A stretch of DNA of 64,000 bases, taken from contig JANXDG010000035.1 of assembly GCA_025059805.1 (NCBI GenBank), forward strand, positions 62,001-126,000. The letters run 5' to 3'. This document shows positions 9,487-20,618 of this stretch, in pieces. Every line of letters begins with the position of its first letter. Position 1 is the first letter of the stretch. The notes beneath the pieces were generated by a model. The model was not told where the DNA came from and searched no databases. It saw only the letters and a list, made by a program, of their open reading frames with translations. The position numbers were made by a program, and so were the translations under genes. This stretch comes from Endomicrobiia bacterium. GTDB lineage: Bacteria > Elusimicrobiota > Endomicrobiia > DTEH01.

Positions 9487-11669
9487 TTAGGAATACGTTC
9501 TATATAATATCTTGCTTCTTTATGTTCAGGATTTATCCTTAAAACTTGTGATAAATAATATCTTACTTTTCCCCATTCATTTTTACGCCAGTATACGACT
9601 GCAAGGTTATAATAAGCATCAGCAAGATAAGGATTATACTTCAACGCTTCACTGTAACTATCAACCGCAGAATCTAACATATTAAGTTTTTCCTGCACAA
9701 CGCCTAAATGGAGATAACATATCGCTAAACGTTGAGAGATATCCTGTATTACATCACTTGCTGCTTTATATTTTTTCGCCATCAATAAAAAGTTTTTGAA
9801 TTTATGAATAGCTAAGTTATACCAGTAAAGCGCTTCATTATACATTGACCTGATAAAATTCATATACGCGATGTCAAAATATCCATAAGGTAATATCGGA
9901 TTCATAAAAATTGATTTTTTATAAATCTTTTTAATATCTTCAAACAACTCTACACTACCAACAAATTCATGTGCATAATTAAGCAAGCCTTTACTATAAT
10001 CTTCTATAATGTCAGAACTGAAGAATTCCCAGTTAAGATCGTACCTGTATCTGCCACGAAAAACATAAATATTATCATAAAAAAATCTTACCTGCAAAGG
10101 CATAGTTTTTTTACTATGTAACGACAATTCTGTACCAAATCCTTGCGGTATTAAAAAAACAGATTTACTTCGTACAAGTTCAACATCAGGTGTTATATAA
10201 ATTCTAAAATTTTTAATATTATTACTAACAAACTTTTCTATTGCATCTTCCGTATCTAAACGTGTAAGAAAAATTTCATCTACAAATTTTAAATAAGAAA
10301 GATAATTCTTATACATTTGCTGGTACCAGGTTGAGCCAGACAAGCCACTTGCTATTACAAATACTGATGATCTAAACCCATCAACAAATTTTCTATAAAA
10401 ACATGAAAACAACTGTACATCTTCTTTGACCACAACTAAACTTCTATCAGGAACACTCCTAAAAAGATTTACGGTGTAATCATATGCATAAAAATTATTC
10501 CTTTTATTTAGCATTCTTATGTTTGCAATAAAATTATTAACAGCTATGGAAAACAAGAAAATCACAAGTATGTATTTTATAACTTTGCTTTTATGTCTTT
10601 CTATGACGGAACTGATGCCAAAAATAAACCATATGTAAATAATCACATTAGGAAGAAGAAAATGTGCTTCAAGGATAGCCATTGCATGTGGGTTCGGTGG
10701 CATATTAGCTTTGTATACAAAATAAACACAACTTAATAACCATGACATTAATAACGATAAACTATAGTTTATATTAAACCAAAAACTTGCAAGTAAACCA
10801 CATAGGACGAATATTAAACCTACAACTGACAAATTTTTGATGAGATATGATATATACAATTTTATCCCGTCAAAAAAATTTTCTCCTGGGTTGTACCCAG
10901 CTGAGATTAAATCTAAAGTTGACCCGTGTGTTTTGCGAGTAATAGATGCTATGAAACGGTCAAGCTCTGCAGGATTGTTCCAGTCAATAAACGGTTCACA
11001 AGATGAACGTATTGGTAAATACAAATAACTAATAATACCCAAGGTTACCAATATCACTAAAATACATAAATTTAAAAATTTCTTTCCATTACTCTTCAAA
11101 TAATCCAAACCAATAAATAATACTATTGGAGAAAACAAAATAAGATCTATTCTATTTGTTATTCCCAGACCAAGAATAAAAAATAAAAGATATATAAATC
11201 GTTTATCAAAAAAATAATATAAAGTAGATAAAAATATCAGTGACATCGCAAACAATGTATTTAAAGTATACATCTCAGATACTAAAGAAAGATACCATTG
11301 AAGATAGCCTAAAGAAAAAATCAAAGTTATAATATAACCTATCAAACTAATAAAGATGTTTTGTTTATCACCATCTGATTTTACCGTTCTGTAGATTAAA
11401 CTTTCATATATCCGAAAAAGAACAATCGCAGTTAACGCTGAAAAAATTGCTGACAATAAATTTATTCTATACGCAAAATTTGCAAAATAAAGCAACCTGC
11501 CTAAAAGATACGTAAGCATACTGTACAATGGATATCCTGGTGGATGAGCAACACCTAATATATACGCAACTGTAGCAAACTCGCCTGCGTCACGATACGC
11601 AGCAATCGTCGGAAATAAAGTATATAAGTAGATAGCGAATATATTAAAAAATAAAATTAGATACTTCAT
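9483..11669 (-). CDS. DUF2723 family membrane protein with C-terminal TPRs (paralog 3 of 3)
   Basis: 'YRDAGEFATVAYILGVAHPPGYPLYSML' N-terminal signature, multiple TM segments, C-terminal TPRs; 4-bp overlaps at both ends. Confidence 0.82.
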   Translation of the reverse strand: MKYLILFFNIFAIYLYTLFPTIAAYRDAGEFATVAYILGVAHPPGYPLYSMLTYLLGRLLYFANFAYRINLLSAIFSALTAIVLFRIYESLIYRTVKSDGDKQNIFISLIGYIITLIFSLGYLQWYLSLVSEMYTLNTLFAMSLIFLSTLYYFFDKRFIYLLFFILGLGITNRIDLILFSPIVLFIGLDYLKSNGKKFLNLCILVILVTLGIISYLYLPIRSSCEPFIDWNNPAELDRFIASITRKTHGSTLDLISAGYNPGENFFDGIKLYISYLIKNLSVVGLIFVLCGLLASFWFNINYSLSLLMSWLLSCVYFVYKANMPPNPHAMAILEAHFLLPNVIIYIWFIFGISSVIERHKSKVIKYILVIFLFSIAVNNFIANIRMLNKRNNFYAYDYTVNLFRSVPDRSLVVVKEDVQLFSCFYRKFVDGFRSSVFVIASGLSGSTWYQQMYKNYLSYLKFVDEIFLTRLDTEDAIEKFVSNNIKNFRIYITPDVELVRSKSVFLIPQGFGTELSLHSKKTMPLQVRFFYDNIYVFRGRYRYDLNWEFFSSDIIEDYSKGLLNYAHEFVGSVELFEDIKKIYKKSIFMNPILPYGYFDIAYMNFIRSMYNEALYWYNLAIHKFKNFLLMAKKYKAASDVIQDISQRLAICYLHLGVVQEKLNMLDSAVDSYSEALKYNPYLADAYYNLAVVYWRKNEWGKVRYYLSQVLRINPEHKEARYYIERIPK

Positions 11670-13705
11670 TTTTGTGACATCAAATTTTTTAGAACGTTTT
11701 GTATATATTTATCTTGTGGTTCTAACTCAAGGTATTTTTTAAAACTTGATATTGCATCTTCTTTTTTGCCAAGTTTCATATATAAACTTCCAAGATTATA
11801 GTATGCAATTTTATAATCTGGATCTACTTGTAAAGCCTTTTTGTACCATAACTCTGAGTCGTTAAATCTATTCATTTTTTCATAAACAACACCTAAATTA
11901 ACAGTTGTTTCAACATATAATGTTTTGTCTATAGAATATTTCAGTATCTTCTCATACACAGCAGCTGCACTATTAAAACTCCCTACTAAAAAGTAATAAT
12001 ATCCAATAAAACTTAGGAATCTTGGATTTTGTGTTTCAAGAAACAATTTGGTATAGTAATTTTTAGATACATCAAAAAATTTTTTATCTTTTAATGATAA
12101 ATCAAAGTAATACTGAGATATTAATTCAAGATGAGTTATATACAGTCCGTATTCACGCGGCAGGAAATGTTTTGGCTCGTTTCTTAACACATATATTTTA
12201 TGTGGTATAACAGTTTCAATAGATTTAGTATGATAAAGCAAACCAAACTTATATTTTTTGATAATAGTTTGTTCAGGCAAGACTGTATTATAAAGAACAG
12301 TGTTGGTAGATTTATTTACTATCTCCATCTCAACCTTATTTCTAATTTCTAGCCGTGGCTTGCCCCATATCTTATAATAGTCATCACCATAAATGCTTCG
12401 TGTAACAGAAGCGTTACAATCTATAAATTTCACATCTGTTCTTTTTGACAGCAACCGCTGATAATATGCTATTGAAAACTCTGTCTCATCAGCTCTGTCA
12501 GAAAAAAGTATACTGTTATACGGTATGTTATGGAAAATGTTCATTGTGTAATCGTAAAGGAAAAAATTCTTTCTTTGATTATTAAACTCTAAATTTTTTA
12601 CAGTATAAAAAAAGTTAAACAAGGCTAGACATAGAAAAATTATTTTATTTTTTAATATGTCTTTTAATGAATAAGATATAAAGATAGACAATGCAAAAAA
12701 TGTAACTGTAATTAACCGTTCAAGTATATAAATATTCCCGTACGTAACACTAGTTAATCCTGTCATTGAAATTAAAAAAATTCCACTAAAAAATATTACT
12801 AAAACAAAAATTAAGCCGTAAATGAATTTTTCTAAAGTTCTACTTCTAAATATCCAGAAAATAATAGCGACTGTTACGAAAATTATGTTTCTCAAACCTA
12901 AAATATGAAGGTATATTTTAATAGCAGAAAAAAATTGTACTAAGTCAAAACTTAACTTACCACCCTGAGCTAAGCTTAAGGTACCGTATCTCCCTCTTGT
13001 GAATAGATAAAACGCTCTTTCAATAGTTTCTGCATCTTCCCAATCATATAACGGTTCTTTAAAAGACCTTACTGGCACGTATGTATAGATAAGTATACCA
13101 ACAAGAAAAAGTAAGATTGTAAGACAAAAATTTTTTAGTGTTAATTTATGTTTATCTCTTTTTATTAGATAAATAAACCAAACGACTACTGCTGGAATAT
13201 AAAATATCGTTATATGTTGATTACCAAATGACAAACCAATTAAAAATGCAACTAAATATAATCGCTTTTCAAACGATAGAGATTCATTAAACGCTACAAA
13301 CAAAATCAACACAAAAATGAAATTGTGTAACGCAAAAACTTCGCCAACAATACTTTGTCTCAGAAGAACTTCTTGCGATACAATAAATGTTAGCCCAAAA
13401 ATAGCAATTTGGTTGTTAACAACTTTTTTTAGTAATAAAAATACTAAAAATGTACTACCGGCAAATAATAATATAGAACCTAATGCGGTTCTGTAACCAT
13501 AATCACCTAATGGAAATACAAATGTAAAAACCTTGTACAAATTACAAAACAATGGATACCCAGGACTATGTGCTATTCCTAACGTAACCGAAGCACCGGT
13601 AAGTTCTGCAACATCGCCTATAGTTACCGTAGGTGGACAAATATGTATTAGCACAAAAGTATAAACCAACAACAAAAAAAATATTATCAAATTCATTAGT
13701 ATCAC
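11666..13705 (-). CDS. DUF2723 family membrane protein with C-terminal TPRs (paralog 2 of 3)
   Basis: 'IGDVAELTGASVTLGIAHSPGYPLFCNL'; C-terminal TPRs. Confidence 0.82.
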   Translation of the reverse strand: MILMNLIIFFLLLVYTFVLIHICPPTVTIGDVAELTGASVTLGIAHSPGYPLFCNLYKVFTFVFPLGDYGYRTALGSILLFAGSTFLVFLLLKKVVNNQIAIFGLTFIVSQEVLLRQSIVGEVFALHNFIFVLILFVAFNESLSFEKRLYLVAFLIGLSFGNQHITIFYIPAVVVWFIYLIKRDKHKLTLKNFCLTILLFLVGILIYTYVPVRSFKEPLYDWEDAETIERAFYLFTRGRYGTLSLAQGGKLSFDLVQFFSAIKIYLHILGLRNIIFVTVAIIFWIFRSRTLEKFIYGLIFVLVIFFSGIFLISMTGLTSVTYGNIYILERLITVTFFALSIFISYSLKDILKNKIIFLCLALFNFFYTVKNLEFNNQRKNFFLYDYTMNIFHNIPYNSILFSDRADETEFSIAYYQRLLSKRTDVKFIDCNASVTRSIYGDDYYKIWGKPRLEIRNKVEMEIVNKSTNTVLYNTVLPEQTIIKKYKFGLLYHTKSIETVIPHKIYVLRNEPKHFLPREYGLYITHLELISQYYFDLSLKDKKFFDVSKNYYTKLFLETQNPRFLSFIGYYYFLVGSFNSAAAVYEKILKYSIDKTLYVETTVNLGVVYEKMNRFNDSELWYKKALQVDPDYKIAYYNLGSLYMKLGKKEDAISSFKKYLELEPQDKYIQNVLKNLMSQK

Positions 13706-15756
13706 TTTTTGTTTGTTTTGTTTTTCTCTATCATCGCACGATAAAGAAAAGCTCTAACCTGTTCATTATTTGGTTGCAGTTTCAGTACTTCATTAAAGTA
13801 TCTAATTACATTGTCCCAATCGGATTTTTTCCAATATAATACAGCAAGGTTGTAATAAGCGGTTACATTTGATTTATCTATTTCTAACACTTTATTATAT
13901 AACAATACTGCTTTGTCTAAATCATCCATTTTTTCATAGGTTACACCTAAATTAAGTAACCCATGTAAATCATTAGGATTAACTTTAAGAATAAATTCGT
14001 ATATATCTTTACAAAATTCGTAATTGCTTTCATTAAATTCACGATAGGCACAATTATGTAGCTCTACAACAATATTATTTTTTAACCAGTCAACCTCTGG
14101 CCATAAATAATAACTATATTTTAACAGATTAAAACACTTAAATGTGTCTTCAGAATTTGTAGCTTCCATAAAATGATATATCGGCACCAAAGCTTTACTA
14201 CGATAATCGTAATAGTTTTCAAATACTCCTCTATATGAATATATTTCCTTAAAAATTCGTTCGTCAATTTGTCCTTGAGTTAAATTAGTTTTAACAGCAT
14301 AAATCACACCTGCGTAAGTTAAAGTGTAACCTGGCAAAATATTTTTGTTAAATGTAGAATAAAATACAGGTCTTTGTTTAACATAGGAACTTTCTATCAA
14401 TATTCGTCTTTGATTTTTTTCTTGTGGTGTTAACTTACGAAAATCTTCACCATAGATGTTTTTAAAAACTAACCCACCACGGTCATGTAAACTCACATCT
14501 AACCGCTTTTTTTCTACTGCTTGCAGATATCCTAAAGTGTAAAAGGTATCGTCACCTCCGTCCATAAAAAGTATGCTATTTGGTAACATACTACGAAAAA
14601 TGTTCATACCGTAATCATAGTTTAGATAATAATTCCGATAATTACATTGAATGAAATTCTTATTTAACTTATATACCACTGACAAAACGTATAGAATTAC
14701 AATTCCTAATGTTAATAAAGATCTTCTCGGGACGAAACCTAATGCAAATATAATTGCGAAAATTAATATAGTATTTGGCATAATATAAAATCTTTCCAAA
14801 ATTCCGTCATGAATTGGTTCAAAAGGTAGGTTGGCTAATATCAAAAATCCTATACCTGATAGTATATAAGGTATGAATAAAATCCAGAATAACTTCTGGT
14901 TCTTACTAGATATAATATAAAATGATAAAATTCCAGAAATAAATATCACTATAGTTAAATCCTCTACTGATTTAGATACAAACCGTTTTATCTGCAGATA
15001 TACAGAGTGTATGGTTCGCTTTATTGGTTTGTCAACTGTAAGCTGAAAAGTCCCATAATCTTTTCGTGTAATTACACGGTAAAGGTTGGTAAGATTTTTT
15101 GCATTACCCCAGTTAAAATATGGTTCTTTACTTGCTCTTATTGGAAGAAAGATATATACACTAAATCCAAACATAAAAAATAAAACACAATACAAAATTT
15201 TTTTTATACTCAGTTTTGAGCAAAACAATACATATATAATTGATGGTAAAACAAATATGACTGTATGATGGTTACCTAACGAAACAGCAAAAATAAATAT
15301 TATCAAATAAATCAGTTTCTCATTCCTCTGCACTTGCTGAAGTAAGATTAATATCGCAACTACACTTACTGTGTTTAATATAAAAACTTCGGTTTGTACT
15401 GTGTTTCTAAAATAAGAAGTTGAAAATATCAAATTTAACAAAATTAAAACTGCAACTAAAGATTTCTGCCTGTCATCTAAGTGTTTATTACTCCATAAAT
15501 AAATAATAAACGATAGCAGAAAAGTTAAAATTATATTCATTAAATTCACTCTATAAGCAAATGTACCAAACGGAATCAAAAAACAAAAAATTTTGCCAAG
15601 CAAACAATACAGTGGGTACCCTGGACTATGTGCGATACCAAGCGTACATGAGGTAGTTATAAATTCACCGCTGTCACCACTGTTAACCGACGGTGAACAA
15701 CAGTATAAAAGAATTGCAAATACTCCAAATATTATAGCATAAACTTTCCACATCAT
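13702..15756 (-). CDS. DUF2723 family membrane protein with C-terminal TPRs (paralog 1 of 3)
   Basis: 'SGDSGEFITTSCTLGIAHSPGYPLYCLL'; C-terminal TPRs. Confidence 0.82.
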   Translation of the reverse strand: MMWKVYAIIFGVFAILLYCCSPSVNSGDSGEFITTSCTLGIAHSPGYPLYCLLGKIFCFLIPFGTFAYRVNLMNIILTFLLSFIIYLWSNKHLDDRQKSLVAVLILLNLIFSTSYFRNTVQTEVFILNTVSVVAILILLQQVQRNEKLIYLIIFIFAVSLGNHHTVIFVLPSIIYVLFCSKLSIKKILYCVLFFMFGFSVYIFLPIRASKEPYFNWGNAKNLTNLYRVITRKDYGTFQLTVDKPIKRTIHSVYLQIKRFVSKSVEDLTIVIFISGILSFYIISSKNQKLFWILFIPYILSGIGFLILANLPFEPIHDGILERFYIMPNTILIFAIIFALGFVPRRSLLTLGIVILYVLSVVYKLNKNFIQCNYRNYYLNYDYGMNIFRSMLPNSILFMDGGDDTFYTLGYLQAVEKKRLDVSLHDRGGLVFKNIYGEDFRKLTPQEKNQRRILIESSYVKQRPVFYSTFNKNILPGYTLTYAGVIYAVKTNLTQGQIDERIFKEIYSYRGVFENYYDYRSKALVPIYHFMEATNSEDTFKCFNLLKYSYYLWPEVDWLKNNIVVELHNCAYREFNESNYEFCKDIYEFILKVNPNDLHGLLNLGVTYEKMDDLDKAVLLYNKVLEIDKSNVTAYYNLAVLYWKKSDWDNVIRYFNEVLKLQPNNEQVRAFLYRAMIEKNKTNKK

Positions 15757-15760
15757 AAAA

Positions 15761-17863
15761 TTATTTAACCTTTGCTAAATATATTTCTAACAAGAATAAA
15801 ACGATAAACAAAAATCCTATCAATGGAGATTTTGATACGTCAAAAATCATTATTGAGTCCGTGCTTGATTTGTGACCTATTTCATCTATAATTTTTCTTA
15901 AATCAACTTGGTCAATAAAATAAACCTTTGTCTTATACTCATTTGCTAAACTATTTAAATACTGAAGATCAACCTTTAGCCTTTCTATCTCGTCATAACT
16001 TTGTAGGCCAACTTTTATCTCTTTTTGTTCCTTTATAACTTCATTATTATAATTCGCAGTTGCTGTTATTATATATTTCCCTTCAAGTTCAGGTATAAAC
16101 TCTGTTGCGTATAAAGAATCTGAAACTTTTGATACATATAAAGTCTTTTTATTCTTGTCTGGATATGTTATAAATACTTGTGGGCTCTGTTTCAATTTAA
16201 CGTTTGAAATTAATTGAATATCAATATGTTCATTTGGATTATAAATGTCATCACATAAGAGATTTATCAATTTTATATCTTCAACACCAGCAGTGTAATA
16301 AATAATGTTTTTCCAAAATTTATTGTGTAAGTATTTATAATCATATTTTTCTGATAAAAGATTACCTAAGACCCACCGCCATGTTGTGTTTGTCATTGAA
16401 ACGAAGACACGTCCCTTACCTGCTGTCCAATAACACATTATCGGTATGTTACCATACTGAAGTAAAACTTTGCCTGTAGGTTTTAATCCTGCAACTTTCT
16501 GGTAGTTGCCCAAATTAGGTATGTTTTTCCACACAAGTTTGTTTGTTGAATCATCATCATATACATTAATCAATGGATTATTATAATCTACTACCTCTGG
16601 CTTATACTCAGTATATACTAACTGTTCTTTTTCATCTATAACTACAGGTAAAATTTCTTCAATCGGTGTAAATTTATATCCTCCAGAGAAAAAAGAATTT
16701 TTGCCACCTATCATTATAAATCCGCCACCTGAGATAACAAATTTCTTTACATTTTCAAGGTGCTCTCTTATAACCCAAAATCCACGATAACTAAAGTTTT
16801 CAAATATAATTAGGTCATAATTGAATAACTCTTTCAAAAAAATTTCATTAACAGGAAATGGAATTAAAGCCAAATCTTCATCTGGTACTATCACTATACT
16901 TTCAGGATTACGCAGAATTACAAAAGATACAAGGTCTACTAACGGATCGTTCTTCATTAAGTTTCTCAATTGAAAATATTCTGGTGAAGGTTGACCACAT
17001 ATATATAAAATCCTGATTTTGTTTTTTCTAACATTTATTTCTATCTCACGAAAATTGTTTTCATATGATATTTCTTCAGGAAGTTTTTCAAGTTCAACTC
17101 TAAACCTATACTTACCAACTTGTGTTGGAATAAAACTAAGTTCTACTTTAACTATTTCTTTTCTTAAAACAACCTCCTGTCTTGCCAGTGTTTGTTGTTT
17201 TTCTATATCTATAAGTTTTATGGATATAGACTTATTATCATATCCGTAGTTTAATACTTCAATGTTAAACTTATGTTCTATATCTTTAAATCCAGTATTA
17301 CTATATCTCACATCTGATAATGAAACATCTTTAAAATTTTGTTCATTAAAAGTAATAGGAATTACAGACACATTTTCATTTTTTAACTTTGGTAGGTTAT
17401 GTGAAAGATTAATTCCGTCAGTGATTAAAATTACAGCAGTTCTATTAGCTATTTTAGATATTAATTTATCAATTACATAATCTATTCTTGTTCCTTTTGG
17501 TTCTACCTTGATATCAGATGCATTAGTACTTTCATAAACATTCTCGTTAAAAATGAATGTTTTAACATTATATTTATCCACGATCGTTTCTAATTTCTTT
17601 TCAAGAAACGAAATTACTTTTTTTATCCTGTTATTGAACTTCATACTGTAAGAGTTGTCAATTAATACATATACCGACAATATCTTTTTATTCTCTACAA
17701 CTCTGTACTGTAAATTAAAAACCAATATGAGCAATAATAGTAAGAGTAATATTCTTAATAATGATACTTTGGTTATTCCAGCTTTTTTTAATACGCTAAC
17801 GATTAACAAAAGCAAAACAATACCTATAAAAACAGAAAGAAAATTAAAACTAAAGTGAATCAT
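15761..17863 (-). CDS. VWA-domain membrane protein with glutamine-amidotransferase-like central region
   Basis: TM segments at both termini; MIDAS-like 'LIDNSYSMKF'; 'VILITDGINLS'; 'FVISGGGFIMIGGKNSFFSGGY' as in GATase-like BatA-associated proteins. Confidence 0.75.
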   Translation of the reverse strand: MIHFSFNFLSVFIGIVLLLLIVSVLKKAGITKVSLLRILLLLLLLILVFNLQYRVVENKKILSVYVLIDNSYSMKFNNRIKKVISFLEKKLETIVDKYNVKTFIFNENVYESTNASDIKVEPKGTRIDYVIDKLISKIANRTAVILITDGINLSHNLPKLKNENVSVIPITFNEQNFKDVSLSDVRYSNTGFKDIEHKFNIEVLNYGYDNKSISIKLIDIEKQQTLARQEVVLRKEIVKVELSFIPTQVGKYRFRVELEKLPEEISYENNFREIEINVRKNKIRILYICGQPSPEYFQLRNLMKNDPLVDLVSFVILRNPESIVIVPDEDLALIPFPVNEIFLKELFNYDLIIFENFSYRGFWVIREHLENVKKFVISGGGFIMIGGKNSFFSGGYKFTPIEEILPVVIDEKEQLVYTEYKPEVVDYNNPLINVYDDDSTNKLVWKNIPNLGNYQKVAGLKPTGKVLLQYGNIPIMCYWTAGKGRVFVSMTNTTWRWVLGNLLSEKYDYKYLHNKFWKNIIYYTAGVEDIKLINLLCDDIYNPNEHIDIQLISNVKLKQSPQVFITYPDKNKKTLYVSKVSDSLYATEFIPELEGKYIITATANYNNEVIKEQKEIKVGLQSYDEIERLKVDLQYLNSLANEYKTKVYFIDQVDLRKIIDEIGHKSSTDSIMIFDVSKSPLIGFLFIVLFLLEIYLAKVK

Positions 17864-18609
17864 CTTTTACGTCTCAGTTTTTGTTCTATATAAGGTTGGT
17901 GTACCTTATCCATTTTGTATGTCCCACATAGAGAATACATAATTATGTTCAAGAACAATTTTTGTGAATTAAACCTCTGATATTCTCCTTTAGGAACACA
18001 TGTGTAAATAAATTTTCCAAACCTATCTTTTGCCCAACAAGATATAATATTATTTCTTGAATAAATAATAGCAGGACGGTTCTCATACTCAATATATTCT
18101 AAATAAGGATATATAATAACTCTACCAGTAACCTCAGTTATTAAATAAAATGATTTCATTAAAACATGTTCCTGTGTTGTCTTTTTTAATTTATATTCAG
18201 GAAACATTATTTTTAAGTATCTTCTTATACTCTCATCAAAACTGCTTTTATACAGTTCAGAAGTATCTTCAATAAACAGTGTTCCTCCGTTAAGTATATA
18301 ATTTCTCAAAATTCTTATTGACCTATGTGGGATATTAATCTCACTGTCACCAAGTAAAATCACAAAAGGTGTTTTTGAGAGTTCAAAAGCTAAATTTTCA
18401 GAAGAAAGATCTATCACTACTCTTTCTTTTTCTACACTAACACTTGTGGTTAAGGAAAGAATGTCTATAACATCTTTGTATATCCAAGGGTAAGGATCCC
18501 AATTCCCAGGATATTTTAACTGTGCAAAAACAAACTTATCCGTAGTGTAAACAAAGATATTATTAACACATACAAGAAAACAAAACAATACAGTTAATAT
18601 TTTTTTCAC
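17860..18609 (-). CDS. DUF4159-like secreted protein
   Basis: Signal peptide, 'FAQLKYPGNWDPYPW', 'LRNYILNGGTLFIEDTS'; located between BatA and VWA genes, as is typical for DUF4159. Confidence 0.7.
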   Translation of the reverse strand: MKKILTVLFCFLVCVNNIFVYTTDKFVFAQLKYPGNWDPYPWIYKDVIDILSLTTSVSVEKERVVIDLSSENLAFELSKTPFVILLGDSEINIPHRSIRILRNYILNGGTLFIEDTSELYKSSFDESIRRYLKIMFPEYKLKKTTQEHVLMKSFYLITEVTGRVIIYPYLEYIEYENRPAIIYSRNNIISCWAKDRFGKFIYTCVPKGEYQRFNSQKLFLNIIMYSLCGTYKMDKVHQPYIEQKLRRKR

Positions 18610-20618
18610 AACATTTTTTTAGATAGACGTGATAATATTGTCTCTAAAACAAAAAATAATACTAAAAAAGGAAGTATATTACCTGAAAGTTCCTTGCCAA
18701 TACACCATTGAATAAGATTGTAATGTTTATCTTTATCTATTCTAAAAAATAGTATATTACCTTTAACAAATTTTGATAAAAATTTTTTCGCTTTTGTCTC
18801 AGTAGCTATCTTTATGTTTGACTCATCAGGTGATATATTTATGGCAATAGGAATTTTTTTATCACCAATATCTATTTCATACACTCCTGGCTTATAAAAT
18901 CTAATTTCTGAATAATTTTTTTCAAAAAATTTATCATTGTCTGACATATCTCCATTTATATCAACTTGTTTCACATTACGGATCCCAGCAAAATTTATCT
19001 GTTCTGAAATATAATAAAAAGGTTTTATATCTTTAGATGTTGTTTCTTCTTGCTTAAAAATATTGTCAAAAATACCTACAAAAATTGGCTTCAATATAAA
19101 ATTAGTCCATTCTTTATCAGGTGAAAAACTAAAAACGTATGTGTTGTCATTTTTAACAACAGCAGGTGTGCCGTCTTTATATCTTAGTATTACTTTCCAT
19201 TTATATCTGTCTCTTACTGTCAAAAGTATTCTTTTCTTTACAAAGATCTTATCATACTCAAATCTGCTTAGGTAAACATTCCAATTTTCATCATCTCCTA
19301 AACTTAAATTTATCCCTTCGCCATATTCATTCTGTAAACGCACAAATTCTAATCCAGTCAGTACCTCATCATAACTTTCTAAATCACATCTTTCATCTGG
19401 AAAAACAATAACTACTTTGTCATCTCTTACGTTTCTTAGTAAGCTTATCTCTGTTAAACCTATAAGAATAATAAAATTATACTTATTTATATCTATTTTA
19501 TCATATAAGTTTTCAGAATAATCTTTTATCTCAATTTCTTTATCTATAGCCTTGAATTTTTCAAAGTAAAATTTTTTACTACTTATACCTCTTAATGTAA
19601 TAGGTTCATTTATAACACATAAAATTTTATCAGAAGAACCATTGATTTTAAGTAATGAAAAATAAAATTTATTATCTTCAGTAAGTCCGTCCTTCGGTAA
19701 AATTAAACAACCAAAATTATCCTGATGTGATATTCTACCAAACGGATATCTGAACTTATATCTATTAGTAAGCTTAGAAATGTACATATTTCCTACAATA
19801 CTTTCGTTAATTAATAACTTCACAGAAGTACTTTCCTCTTGTTTGGCTTGACCTGAAAAACTTGTTTTATAGTCTATCTCAAGGAAATCATCTTTATTAC
19901 TAACATTTAAATCTTCAACAAAGTAATTACTAACTTCTACCTCGGGATAACAAAAACTAATATCAGCTATAGTTTTAGAAATAGATACAGTTGACAAAAA
20001 AATATTATTATCAAACAAATGTTCTGCAAAATCTGTAAATATCAGTATCTTACAGTTGGTATCAAGATTATCTTTTACATACGAAAATGTATATTCTAAT
20101 GCTGTAGCGAGATTGCTTTTACAAAAGCTAATTTTTATATTTTCTAAATCATCAAAAATTTCCTGCAAAGTTTTTACTCTTTTTAACGGCACAACTTGTT
20201 CATTAAAAACTAATATTAACGAAGGAGTTACATCATATTTTTTTATTTCTTTCATAAACTTTATCAAACTGTCTTTACATATATCAAATTTTGTCTTATT
20301 ACCAACCTTTTGATGCATAGAAAACGAATTGTCTATCAACACAACTAAACTTAGTTTAGACGATTGGTAAGGATCTACATAAGCGACAGGACCTGAAAAA
20401 AACAAAATCATCAAAAAAACTATCAAACATCGTAGGATTACTATTAGTAATTCAACAATTTTTTTCTTGGGTAAATATTGATTAACTACTCTATTAATCA
20501 AATACACATAAGTAAATTTTATTCTTTTACGCTGTTTATTTGACAGCAGGTGTAGAATTATCGGTAGTAAACTTAACGGTAAGAAATACAACAAGAAGTT
20601 ATTCCGAAAAAAAATCAT
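18606..20618 (-). CDS. BatA-domain / VWA membrane protein
   Basis: N-term 'FLPLSLLPIILHLLSNKQRKRIKFTYVYLI' (aerotolerance-regulator N-terminal domain) followed by 'VVLIDNSFSMHQ' VWA motif. Confidence 0.8.
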   Translation of the reverse strand: MIFFRNNFLLYFLPLSLLPIILHLLSNKQRKRIKFTYVYLINRVVNQYLPKKKIVELLIVILRCLIVFLMILFFSGPVAYVDPYQSSKLSLVVLIDNSFSMHQKVGNKTKFDICKDSLIKFMKEIKKYDVTPSLILVFNEQVVPLKRVKTLQEIFDDLENIKISFCKSNLATALEYTFSYVKDNLDTNCKILIFTDFAEHLFDNNIFLSTVSISKTIADISFCYPEVEVSNYFVEDLNVSNKDDFLEIDYKTSFSGQAKQEESTSVKLLINESIVGNMYISKLTNRYKFRYPFGRISHQDNFGCLILPKDGLTEDNKFYFSLLKINGSSDKILCVINEPITLRGISSKKFYFEKFKAIDKEIEIKDYSENLYDKIDINKYNFIILIGLTEISLLRNVRDDKVVIVFPDERCDLESYDEVLTGLEFVRLQNEYGEGINLSLGDDENWNVYLSRFEYDKIFVKKRILLTVRDRYKWKVILRYKDGTPAVVKNDNTYVFSFSPDKEWTNFILKPIFVGIFDNIFKQEETTSKDIKPFYYISEQINFAGIRNVKQVDINGDMSDNDKFFEKNYSEIRFYKPGVYEIDIGDKKIPIAINISPDESNIKIATETKAKKFLSKFVKGNILFFRIDKDKHYNLIQWCIGKELSGNILPFLVLFFVLETILSRLSKKML

